Shown in pieces: positions 36,764-43,825 of a stretch of DNA of 55,293 bases. Location of the stretch: assembly GCA_001828935.1 (NCBI GenBank), contig MHZX01000147.1:536-55828 (forward strand), given 5' to 3'. A program made the translations under genes and the position numbers. Every line of letters starts with the position of its first letter. The stretch's first letter is position 1. Origin of the DNA: Rhodocyclales bacterium RIFCSPLOWO2_02_FULL_63_24. Its GTDB lineage: Bacteria > Pseudomonadota > Gammaproteobacteria > Burkholderiales > Rhodocyclaceae. Under the pieces are notes generated by a model. That model did no database searches and was not told where the DNA came from. It worked only from the letters and a program-made list of their open reading frames with translations.

Positions 36764-37051
36764 ATGCCCAAAGCCACCGTCACCTTCCAGGATATCGGCA
36801 TCACCCTCACCGTGCCCGCCGGCACCCGTCTGATCGAAGTATCGGAAAAAGTCGGCGCCGGCATCACCTACGGCTGCCGCGAGGGCGAATGCTGTACCTG
36901 CCTGACCAAGATCGTCTCCGGCCACGAGCACCTGGCCGCGCCCTCGGTGCTGGAGGAGCAGGTGCTGAAGGACAACCTGGCGCCGCGCCACCATCGCCTC
37001 GCCTGCCAGGCCCAGGTGCTGGGCGGCACCATCGTCGTCAAGCCGGCCTGA
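36764..37051 (+). CDS. 2Fe-2S ferredoxin
   Basis: The 95-aa protein is a plant-type 2Fe-2S ferredoxin with ligands C38, C43, C46 and C81 (YGCREGECCTC and RLACQAQV). An additional Cys44 sits between the ligands. It lies in the nifB operon and probably donates electrons to nitrogenase or its assembly proteins. It is related to, but clearly distinct from, the next gene, which has an inserted loop. Confidence 0.88.
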   Translation: MPKATVTFQDIGITLTVPAGTRLIEVSEKVGAGITYGCREGECCTCLTKIVSGHEHLAAPSVLEEQVLKDNLAPRHHRLACQAQVLGGTIVVKPA

Positions 37052-37076
37052 CCCATTTTTTCCACCGGAGCCCACC

Positions 37077-37451
37077 ATGGCCAACGTCACTTTTTCCAGC
37101 CCCCTGCACAAGGACAAGACCGTCTATGCCGTCGCCGGCAGCCACAAGAAGACCATACTTGAACTGGCCAAGGAGAACCACATCCCGATCGACTTCTCCT
37201 GCGGCGACGGCGAATGCGGCACCTGCCTGGTCAAGGTCAGCAGCATCGATCCGGCCAGCCGCAACAAGTACGGCCACATGGGCGGCCCGCTCAACGCCCG
37301 CGAGGTCACGGTGTTGAAGGGCCTGGGCAAGATCTCGCAGGCCCAGATCGACCAGATGTACGTGGACGACCTGCCGCCCACCGAATGGCGCCTGGCCTGC
37401 CAGTACATCGTGCGCGACGAAGACATCGTGGTCGCTTACCCGAGCCGGTGA
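37077..37451 (+). CDS. FeSII (Shethna protein II)-like 2Fe-2S protein
   Basis: The 124-aa protein matches the FeSII/Shethna pattern rather than a simple ferredoxin. It starts VTFSSPL and AVAGSHKKTILELAKENHIP, then has C42, C47, C50 (SCGDGECGTCLVK). A long loop of about 50 residues (SRNKYGHMGGPLNAREVTVL, GLGKISQAQIDQMYVDD) leads to LPPTEWRLACQYIVRDEDIV with C108. FeSII from Azotobacter binds both nitrogenase components under oxygen stress and holds them in an inactive, protected complex. A role in conformational protection is inferred from this similarity. Confidence 0.78.
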   Translation: MANVTFSSPLHKDKTVYAVAGSHKKTILELAKENHIPIDFSCGDGECGTCLVKVSSIDPASRNKYGHMGGPLNAREVTVLKGLGKISQAQIDQMYVDDLPPTEWRLACQYIVRDEDIVVAYPSR

Positions 37452-38482
37452 GCCCGGACCCGGCCGCGGTCCTGGCGCGGGCCGAGGCCGCCTACCTTGG
37501 CCTCGCGCTGGGCGATGCGCTCGGCGCCACGGTCGAATTCATGACGCCGCGCGAGATCGCCCATCACCACGGCGTGCATCGCGAGATCGGCGGCGGCGGC
37601 TGGCTGCGGTTGGCGCCCGGCCAGGTCACCGACGACACCGGCATGGCGCTGGCGCTGGGTCAGGCGATTCTCGCCCATGACGGCAGGATCGAAGCGCTGG
37701 CCTGCGCCCGCGCCTTCGATGCCTGGATGCGCGCCAGGCCGGTCGATATCGGCAACACCGTGCGGCGCAACCTGATCCGCTTCCGCAACACCGGCGAGCC
37801 CGAGGCGCCGGCCTCCGACCATGACGCCGGCAACGGCGCTGCGATGCGCGTGCTGCCGGTGGCCCTGGCCACCTTCGGCCGGCCCGAAGCCGAGGTGCGC
37901 GCCGCCTGTCGCGCCCAGGCCCATGTCACCCACCACAACGCGATGTCCGACGCCGCCTGCGAATTCCTCGCGCTCTCGGTGCAGGATTTCCTGCGTGGCG
38001 ATTCGCTGCAACAGGTGTTTCGCCAGCGCATCCGGCCGCTGGTCGCCGCCCATCCCGCCTACGCCTTCCGCGACCGGCCGCGGCGCGAAAACCCCAGCGG
38101 CTGGGTGGTGGAAACCATGCAGGCGGTGCTGCAGGCGGTGGTCGATGTCGGCGGCTTCGAGCACTGCCTGGTCGACGTCGTCAATCGCGGCGGCGACGCC
38201 GACACCACCGGCGCCATCGCCGGCATGCTGGCCGGCGCCCTCTACGGTCGCGAGGCCCTGCCCGCGCGCTGGCTCAAGGCGCTCGATCCGGCCGTGCGCG
38301 AGGCCTGCATGGCACAGGCGCGCGGCCTGATCGCCCAGCCGTCGTTGCCTGCCCGCGAAGCGGCGTCCCAGGCATGCAGAGCACCTGCCCGCGAAGCGGC
38401 GTCCCAGGCATGCAGAGCACCTGCCCGCGAAGCGGAAACCCAGACAGGCACCTCGGCCGATCTCGTGCCTGGGAAGTCGTAG
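37448..38482 (+). CDS. draG: DraG, ADP-ribosyl-[dinitrogen reductase] hydrolase
   Basis: The product (344 aa) starts at GTG 37448, overlapping the FeSII-like stop. It has the dinuclear-metal motifs of DraG: GLALGDALGATVEFM (about residues 18-32), VTDDTGMALALGQAIL (about 60-75), SDHDAGNGAAMRVLP and RGGDADTTGAIAGMLAGALYG. DraG removes ADP-ribose from the arginine of NifH and so reactivates nitrogenase; its partner DraT is not in the window. The C-terminal 45 residues are an added tail made of two and a half copies of a 12-aa repeat (PAREAASQACRA) encoded by 36-bp DNA repeats, not part of the catalytic core. Confidence 0.9.
   Translation: MSPDPAAVLARAEAAYLGLALGDALGATVEFMTPREIAHHHGVHREIGGGGWLRLAPGQVTDDTGMALALGQAILAHDGRIEALACARAFDAWMRARPVDIGNTVRRNLIRFRNTGEPEAPASDHDAGNGAAMRVLPVALATFGRPEAEVRAACRAQAHVTHHNAMSDAACEFLALSVQDFLRGDSLQQVFRQRIRPLVAAHPAYAFRDRPRRENPSGWVVETMQAVLQAVVDVGGFEHCLVDVVNRGGDADTTGAIAGMLAGALYGREALPARWLKALDPAVREACMAQARGLIAQPSLPAREAASQACRAPAREAASQACRAPAREAETQTGTSADLVPGKS
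38348..38435. repeat. 36-bp tandem repeat in the 3' end of draG
   Basis: Units at 38348-38383 and 38384-38419 are identical, with a third partial copy from 38420. Each unit starts CCTGCCCGCGAAGCGGCGTC and ends CCCAGGCATGCAGAGCA. TGCCTG and CAGGCA form a stem. The unit length and the tail (GGCATGCAGAGCA) resemble the 8671-8742 repeat. Confidence 0.8.
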
Positions 38483-38519
38483 CACTGTTCCAGGCCTCCC
38501 GACGGGCATCGCCGCGTTG

Positions 38520-38747
38520 ATGATGCATCTCATGCCCCGCAGCGTGGACGCGACGTCCTTGTTCGGTACATGGTCGTCCTTGTCGCCGCTGCGGGTTCTG
38601 CTCGCGCCGCTGTTTGCCATCGGTTTCCTGCTGGCTGTCATCTTCGCGCCCACCCGCGTAACCCGGGCCGCGCTGCTGGGCGCGACGGTCAGCGAGGTGG
38701 TGGTCTTTGTCTGTGTGGTTCTGATCTGGACGGAAGCATTTCGATAG
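38520..38747 (+). CDS. Small two-helix membrane protein, unknown function
   Basis: This possible 75-aa product has two hydrophobic helices, LLAPLFAIGFLLAVIFAP (about residues 27-44) and ALLGATVSEVVVFVCVVLIW (about 51-70). Codon third positions are GC-rich as in neighbouring genes. It lies between draG and the fliA-type gene. There is no strong ribosome-binding site, so the start (ATG 38520 or 38523) is uncertain. I do not recognise the family. Confidence 0.45.
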   Translation: MMHLMPRSVDATSLFGTWSSLSPLRVLLAPLFAIGFLLAVIFAPTRVTRAALLGATVSEVVVFVCVVLIWTEAFR

Positions 38748-38823
38748 TCCGCGGCATTCGGCGCGGACAATGCGGCGCTCGGCACGCTATCCCCGTTCGG
38801 CCGCCCAGAAGTTAGACTGCGCT

Positions 38824-39585
38824 ATGGCTGCGAAACCCCTTTCCGCGGAAGAATGCGAACAGCTCATCGAACGCTACGGGCCCCTGGTGCGTTCCGTGGC
38901 GCTTTCGCTGGTGCGCAAGCTGCCTCCTTCCGTCGAACTCGACGACTTGTTGCAGGAGGGGTATCTCGGCCTGCTCTCCGCCTTGCTCCAGGCCTCGCAC
39001 CAGGACGCCCAGGGCCAGTTCCGCAGTTACCTGGCGCAGCGCGTGCGCGGCGCCATGATCGACAGCCTGCGCCGGCAGGACCCAGGCAGCCGTCGCGTGC
39101 GCCACGATATGCGGCGGGTGGAAGGCGCCATCGGTGAGCTGTGCCATGCGCTGGGACGCCAGCCGGGAGAAAACGAGGTGGCGCTGCGGCTGGGCATGTC
39201 CCTGACGGACTACCAGGCGCTGCTGCAGGAAGCGCACGACTACTCGCTGCTGTCGCTGGAGGATTTCGACACCGGCGACGAGGGCCGCGATTTCATCGGC
39301 TGGTGCGCGGCGAGCGGTTCCGACCCGGTCGCCGCCTTGCAGCGGCGCGGACTGCAACGGCGCCTGCTGCGCGCGATCAGCGATCTCAGCGCGCGGGAGA
39401 GCGAGGTATTGAGCGCCTATTACGTCGAAGAAATGACTCTGAGCCAGATCGGCATCCGCTTCGGGCTGAGCGAGGGACGGATCAGCCAGATTCGCGCCCA
39501 GGCCGTCGCCCGCCTGCGCGCCGCCGTGCTCGACGAGCACGCCGAACCGCATCTGCTCAAGCCGCGCTGGCGCGTTGCCGGCTAG
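38824..39585 (+). CDS. fliA: FliA-type (sigma-28) RNA polymerase sigma factor
   Basis: The 253-aa protein has sigma-70 regions 2 (LVRSVALSLVRKLPPSVELD, DLLQEGYLGLLSALLQA, FRSYLAQRVRGAMIDSLRRQ), 3 and 4 (LSARESEVLSAYYVEEMTLS, FGLSEGRISQIRAQAVARL). This is the FliA/WhiG arrangement controlling motility and chemotaxis genes. It is followed by cheR, not flagellar genes, so it may serve the chemosensory cluster. Start ATG 38824 is chosen because homology begins there. Confidence 0.82.
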   Translation: MAAKPLSAEECEQLIERYGPLVRSVALSLVRKLPPSVELDDLLQEGYLGLLSALLQASHQDAQGQFRSYLAQRVRGAMIDSLRRQDPGSRRVRHDMRRVEGAIGELCHALGRQPGENEVALRLGMSLTDYQALLQEAHDYSLLSLEDFDTGDEGRDFIGWCAASGSDPVAALQRRGLQRRLLRAISDLSARESEVLSAYYVEEMTLSQIGIRFGLSEGRISQIRAQAVARLRAAVLDEHAEPHLLKPRWRVAG

Positions 39586-39659
39586 TCCGGGCGGAAAAGC
39601 AAGGCGGCCCCTTTCGGTTCGCCAGCCCGCGGGCGTTTGCCCCTGGCTGCCGTGGTGGC

Positions 39660-39745
39660 AGCACCGACTTTCGCCGTGGCGCATCGAGGGCAGTGAATCG
39701 CCTTCGCCATCGCGGCGCCTGCTGCGCACGATGCCTGTCGCCCGC
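39660..39745 (-). pseudogene. Remnant of a CheW-like gene 3' end
   Basis: Read on the minus strand, this stretch encodes TGIVRSRRRDGEGDSLPS. It is strikingly like the C-terminal region TGIVRNMRRDGEGDSLLSVL of the CheW-like gene at 52700-53722. The DNA match (39679-39738 against about 52768-52827) is roughly 80-85% by eye. Upstream of this the frame has a stop and no homology. It appears to be the leftover of a deleted or rearranged CheW-like gene. Confidence 0.65.
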
Positions 39746-39860
39746 CGAGGTCAACGGCGGCGCTATGCCGTCGTTCTTGAAATATTGCCGACACGGGCTA
39801 TTATCTGTCCATAAGAACGGCATACGCGCGCGGCATTTCTTGTCCGACTTCTGGGAGGTA

Positions 39861-41141
39861 ATGTGGAGGTTCCAGGCACCAACGGCTCGTTTCAATCGAC
39901 GAATCAACGCGCTACCGTGCCGGGCGCGGCGTCCATTCTGCGCGCCGTCGCCGGGATATATCGTGCCAGCGAAGCCGCGCATCACTGATGCGCCGCCGCG
40001 CGTCAGCGGCGAGACCTATTTTTTTCGCGACCACGGCCAGTTCGATCTGCTGCGCCTGCGGCTGCTGCCGGAACTGATCGAGCGTCGTCGCGCCAGCAAG
40101 ACGCTGCGCCTGTGGAGCGCTGGTTGTGCCAGCGGCGAGGAGGCCTATTCGCTGGCCATGCTGGTCGATCTGCTGCTGCCGCGACGCGATGGCTGGGAAA
40201 TACTCGTCCTCGGCGTCGATATCGACGCAGCGGCACTGGCCAAGGCGGTGCGGGGACGTTACGGGCAATGGTCGTTTCGCATGACGCCGCCGCAACTGCA
40301 ACAGCGCTATTTCCGTCGGATCAAGGACGAATGGGCTATCGACGAGGGCATCCGCCGCATGGTGCGCTTCCGCGCTGTGGACCTGGTCGGCGAGCCCTTG
40401 TCGACCGTGGAATTCCGCGACATGGACCTGGTCCTGTGCCGCAACGTGTTCATCTACTTCGATGCGGGGCGCGTCGCCGCTGTCGCCGCAAAACTGGCGG
40501 CGAGCCTGGCCGAGGGCGGTTACCTGATGGCCGGCCACACCGAACTGATCGGCCACGCCATGGCGAATGTGCGAAGCCGACTGTTTGCCGAGGGCGTGGT
40601 GTATCAACGGACCGCTACGCCGCCCCCTGCCAGCGTGGCCGCTGCCGCGTCGGTTGCACGTCCGCCACGCGGCGCGATGTCGAAACTGAAGCGAGCGCAG
40701 GCTTCGCCGCGGGCGGCGACCGAGCGGGTATCGGTGCCCGCAATCGCTGCACCCGCGACGCAGGGCAGCGGCGATTTGCTGGCGGCAGCACGGCAGTTGG
40801 CCGATCGCGGCGAATACAGCCAGGCCGGGCAGGCCTGCCGGCAGGCGCTGGCTATCGATCCGCTCGCTGCCGAGGCGCATTTCCTGCTTGCGCAGCTCGC
40901 CCAGCTCGACGGCGATTTCGAGCAGGCCGGACAGCTGCTGGAAAAAACCATTTATCTCGATCCCGGCGACGTCGCGGCCTACCTCGAACTGGCCGCCCTC
41001 TGCGAGCGTGCCGAGAATCTGTCGCGTGCGCAGGGCCTGCGCCAGGCGGCGCTCGATATCGTCCGCCGCATGCCCGCCGCAACCGTCGTCAAGCCCTACG
41101 ACGCGACCGCTGGTGAGCTGGCGCAATGGCTCGCGCAATAG
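39861..41141 (+). CDS. cheR: CheR-type chemoreceptor methyltransferase with TPR tail, N-terminal domain missing
   Basis: From ATG 39861 the product is 426 aa. It has the CheR catalytic core: VSGETYFFRDHGQFDLLRLR, LRLWSAGCASGEEAYSLAML (S-adenosylmethionine-binding motif, about residues 83-102), and DMDLVLCRNVFIYFD. The C-terminal part after about residue 310 contains TPR repeats (AARQLADRGEYSQAGQACRQ). The normal helical N-terminal CheR domain (about 70 residues) is absent: the first 50 residues are an unrelated Arg/Pro-rich sequence. A CheW-like remnant lies just upstream. The methyltransferase may still be active but receptor binding may be impaired. Confidence 0.8.
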   Translation: MWRFQAPTARFNRRINALPCRARRPFCAPSPGYIVPAKPRITDAPPRVSGETYFFRDHGQFDLLRLRLLPELIERRRASKTLRLWSAGCASGEEAYSLAMLVDLLLPRRDGWEILVLGVDIDAAALAKAVRGRYGQWSFRMTPPQLQQRYFRRIKDEWAIDEGIRRMVRFRAVDLVGEPLSTVEFRDMDLVLCRNVFIYFDAGRVAAVAAKLAASLAEGGYLMAGHTELIGHAMANVRSRLFAEGVVYQRTATPPPASVAAAASVARPPRGAMSKLKRAQASPRAATERVSVPAIAAPATQGSGDLLAAARQLADRGEYSQAGQACRQALAIDPLAAEAHFLLAQLAQLDGDFEQAGQLLEKTIYLDPGDVAAYLELAALCERAENLSRAQGLRQAALDIVRRMPAATVVKPYDATAGELAQWLAQ

Positions 41142-41168
41142 GCCGGCATCGCCACGGTGTCGTCATAC

Positions 41169-41182
41169 TTGACATAGGTCAA
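41169..41182. promoter_or_regulatory. FNR/DNR-type binding site upstream of the cheW operon
   Basis: TTGAC-ATAG-GTCAA is a perfect dyad matching the FNR/Anr/Dnr consensus (TTGAT-N4-ATCAA) except for the inner pair. It is about 105 bp before the double-CheW gene start and could tie chemotaxis gene expression to oxygen or nitrogen oxides. Confidence 0.5.
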
Positions 41183-41196
41183 TGTTTTGCCCGACC

Positions 41197-41215
41197 TACT
41201 ACCGTCCCGGTAGTA
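41197..41215. promoter_or_regulatory. Perfect palindrome upstream of the cheW operon
   Basis: TACTACCG-TCC-CGGTAGTA is a perfect 8-bp inverted repeat centred 14 bp after the FNR-like site. The surrounding sequence is AT-rich, unlike most of the window, as expected for a promoter region. No T-run follows, so an operator is more likely than a terminator. Confidence 0.45.
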
Positions 41216-41286
41216 TATCCATTGTAATGACATTGTTTTATTCTTAGTCAAAAGTACTACTATGGCCTGTCTGGGGGAGTCGCAGA

Positions 41287-42312
41287 ATGGATGCACAGGC
41301 TTTGTTGATTTTCGACCTCGACGGTGCGCGCTTTGCAGTCGATGCGACGTGCGTGCTGGAATCGATCTGGCTACCCGAGCTGACGCCCGTCGAGCAGGCG
41401 CCGTCGTGGATCGTCGGCGTGTTCAGCTTGCGCGGGCGCATCGTGCCGGTGATCGACCTCCGTCTGCGCTTCGGGCATCCGGCGCGGCCCTACAGCCTTG
41501 GCGATCGGGTGGTGGTGCTGGCGACCGACCGGGTGCCGGTAGGGATAATCGTCAGCGACGTGATCGAGGTTGTCGATCTGCCGCGGGCCGCCATCCAGGC
41601 TCCGCCGCAGTTCGATGGCAGCGTGCCGGGCTCGGCGCATCTCCTGGCCGGCGAGGCGCGCGTCGGCGACGGACTGGTGAGTCTGCTCGATGTCGCGCGC
41701 CTGACCTGCATTCCCGAAGCGCGGGCGATTGCCGATGCGGCGCAAGCGGCCGGGCAACAAGAACCTGCATCCGAGCGTCAGTTCTGCGCCGAAGCCACGG
41801 CGGACGCGCGCGCCCTGTTCCGCGTCCGCGCCCAGGCACTGCGGGATGCTGCCGTCGCCGAGGAGGGCGACCGGCTGGGGCTGGCGGTGATCGAAGTGGG
41901 CGGCGAGAAATTCGGCGTCGAGCTGGCGAGCGTGCGGGAATTCTGCAACGTCGTCCAGATCAGCCCCATCCCCTGCTGCCCGCCGCATATTCGCGGCGCC
42001 ATCAACCTGCGCGGCGACCTCGTCATCCTGATCGACCCGCGTGCCGCGCTCAACCTGCCGACGGCCGATGTCGGCGGCAACAAGGCCGTGATCGGCACGC
42101 GCGGCGAACAGCCGGTGGGGATCGTGGTGGACGATGTGCATGACGTCGTCTATTTGCGCGCCGAGGAACTGCGGGCGCCGCCGCCTGCGCTGCGCGAGAG
42201 TGGCGGCGCGGAAATCAAGGGCGCTGCACGCTATGCCGAAGGGATGATGACGGTACTGGACCTGCCGGCGCTGCTGGCACGGGAGGAATGGGTTGTCGAT
42301 GAGAAGGTGTGA
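41287..42312 (+). CDS. cheW: Protein with two CheW domains
   Basis: The 341-aa protein has two CheW coupling domains. The first (about residues 5-140) has APSWIVGVFSLRGRIVPVID and the second (about 190-335) has CCPPHIRGAINLRGDLVILI. Both are SH3-like domains that link chemoreceptors to CheA. A GGGGGAG ribosome site lies 8 bp upstream. It opens the operon cheW-mcp-cheA-cheB-hybrid kinase-response regulator/kinase. Twin CheW domains are less common than single ones and suggest scaffolding of an alternative chemosensory array. Confidence 0.88.
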   Translation: MDAQALLIFDLDGARFAVDATCVLESIWLPELTPVEQAPSWIVGVFSLRGRIVPVIDLRLRFGHPARPYSLGDRVVVLATDRVPVGIIVSDVIEVVDLPRAAIQAPPQFDGSVPGSAHLLAGEARVGDGLVSLLDVARLTCIPEARAIADAAQAAGQQEPASERQFCAEATADARALFRVRAQALRDAAVAEEGDRLGLAVIEVGGEKFGVELASVREFCNVVQISPIPCCPPHIRGAINLRGDLVILIDPRAALNLPTADVGGNKAVIGTRGEQPVGIVVDDVHDVVYLRAEELRAPPPALRESGGAEIKGAARYAEGMMTVLDLPALLAREEWVVDEKV

Positions 42313-42339
42313 AGAGCAACGTGATCGAGGGGAAATGCC

Positions 42340-43791
42340 ATGTTCGCGAAAATGAAACTGCGCCAACGCATCCTGCTGGGCTACCTGGCTCCGCTGCTGC
42401 TGCTGCTGGGCGCCATGGGGATCGTGTTCGTCAACCTGCAGGAGGCGACGCACGCATCGATGGCGATGAAGAATTCGCAGTTGGTATTGGACGAAGCCAA
42501 CGACCTTGCCTATAGCCTGGCCAAGATGCAACGCGCCGCGCGCGGCTATCTGCTGATGAAGAATCCGGACTCGCGCCAGACCCTCCTGGACAGCGAAAAG
42601 GACTTCAGGGATTCAGGTGAAAAGCTTAGTCGCCTGGTCAAGGATTCACAGCAGCAGGAGATTCTGCGCAAGCTGTTGGCCGTGGGGCAAGACCTGTCCA
42701 AACTGGACGAGCAGTTCATGTCCATGGTGGACGCGGGCAAGCAGACAGAAGGCTTGGCCCGGTTCCGTAGCGGAGAAGGCTTGAAGGCATCAAAGGAATT
42801 GGACGCGCTCTGGCACCGATTCAAGCAGCGCGAGGAAGACATCGTGACGGAGCGCCAGGAGGCCTACGATACGGCGATGCGCGCCGTCGCCAACTCGATC
42901 ATCTACGGCATGCTGGGCGCCGTCGGCCTGGCGATCGGGATCGCGGTCTGGCTGGCGGCCGCAGTGAGCAGCAAGATTACCGCCAATGCCGCGCAGCTTT
43001 CCGCCGCGGCCAGCGAAATCGCCGCCACCATCGTCCAGCACGAGCGCACCGCCAGCCAGCAGGCGGCGGCGGCCAACGAGACCTCCGCCACCATCGAGGA
43101 ATTGTCCGTGTCGTCGAGCCGTTCGGCGGAGCAGGCGGCAAACGCGGCTGCGCTGGCTGAAAAATCCGGTGCCGTCACCGTCCAGGGTGGCGAGGCCATC
43201 CGTGCCGCACTGACGTCGATGAACAGCCTCAAGGACAGGATCGGCGCCATGGCCGAGCAGATCCTGCACCTCGGCGAGCAGACCGGGCAGATCGGCAACA
43301 TCACGGTTCTGGTCAAGGACCTCTCGGCGCAGATCAACATGTTGGCCTTGAATGCCGCGGTCGAAGCCGCGCGCGCCGGCGAGCACGGCAAGGGATTCGC
43401 CGTGGTGGCCAGCGAGGTGCGCAAGCTGGCCGACGAAAGCAAGAAATCGGCAGAGCAGGCCAATCTGCTGGTGAGCGACATCCAGAAGGCCGCCAACTCG
43501 TCCGTCATGATGACCGAGGAAGGCGCCCGGACCGTGGCCGAAGTGACCGAGGTGGCCGCCAGGGTCGCCGAGTTGTTCGACAGCCTGGCCGGGATGGCCG
43601 GCAGCGTCAATGAGAACGCGCAGCAGGTCATGCTCAACGCCAAGCAGCAGTCGGCTGCGTTCGTCCAGGTCGTGGAGGCGACCAACAGCATTGCGTCCGG
43701 CGCCAGGGAAACCGCAGCCGGCATCAGCCAGACCAAGATCGGCGTGCAGAGCCTGAACGAGGCGGCGGAGAACCTCAAGGCCATCGCTTGA
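42340..43791 (+). CDS. Chemoreceptor of the chemosensory operon
   Basis: The 483-aa methyl-accepting protein has TM1 (about residues 11-30), a periplasmic helical bundle (about 32-185, with [20 protein letters not shown]) and TM2 (about 190-212). The signalling domain follows directly with no clear HAMP. The conserved tip is [20 protein letters not shown] (about residue 327). Missing HAMP and the DLSAQIN variant place it among receptors of alternative (non-flagellar) Che systems. It lies between double-CheW and CheA, so it is probably the dedicated input of this pathway. Confidence 0.87.
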   Translation: MFAKMKLRQRILLGYLAPLLLLLGAMGIVFVNLQEATHASMAMKNSQLVLDEANDLAYSLAKMQRAARGYLLMKNPDSRQTLLDSEKDFRDSGEKLSRLVKDSQQQEILRKLLAVGQDLSKLDEQFMSMVDAGKQTEGLARFRSGEGLKASKELDALWHRFKQREEDIVTERQEAYDTAMRAVANSIIYGMLGAVGLAIGIAVWLAAAVSSKITANAAQLSAAASEIAATIVQHERTASQQAAAANETSATIEELSVSSSRSAEQAANAAALAEKSGAVTVQGGEAIRAALTSMNSLKDRIGAMAEQILHLGEQTGQIGNITVLVKDLSAQINMLALNAAVEAARAGEHGKGFAVVASEVRKLADESKKSAEQANLLVSDIQKAANSSVMMTEEGARTVAEVTEVAARVAELFDSLAGMAGSVNENAQQVMLNAKQQSAAFVQVVEATNSIASGARETAAGISQTKIGVQSLNEAAENLKAIA

Positions 43792-43825
43792 GCCGTAGGC
43801 CGGGCACGGGCAAGGGAGCGCGGAC

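Noticed and set aside
38348-38435. CRISPR array in draG
   Set aside because: Tandem units without spacers, inside an open reading frame.
39775-39800. FliA-type promoter before cheR
   Set aside because: GCCGACA resembles the -10 box GCCGATAA, but no TAAA-like -35 at the right distance was found.
39141-39860. Upstream extension of the cheR frame into fliA
   Set aside because: The frame is open, but it overlaps the well-supported sigma factor and shows no CheR N-terminal similarity.
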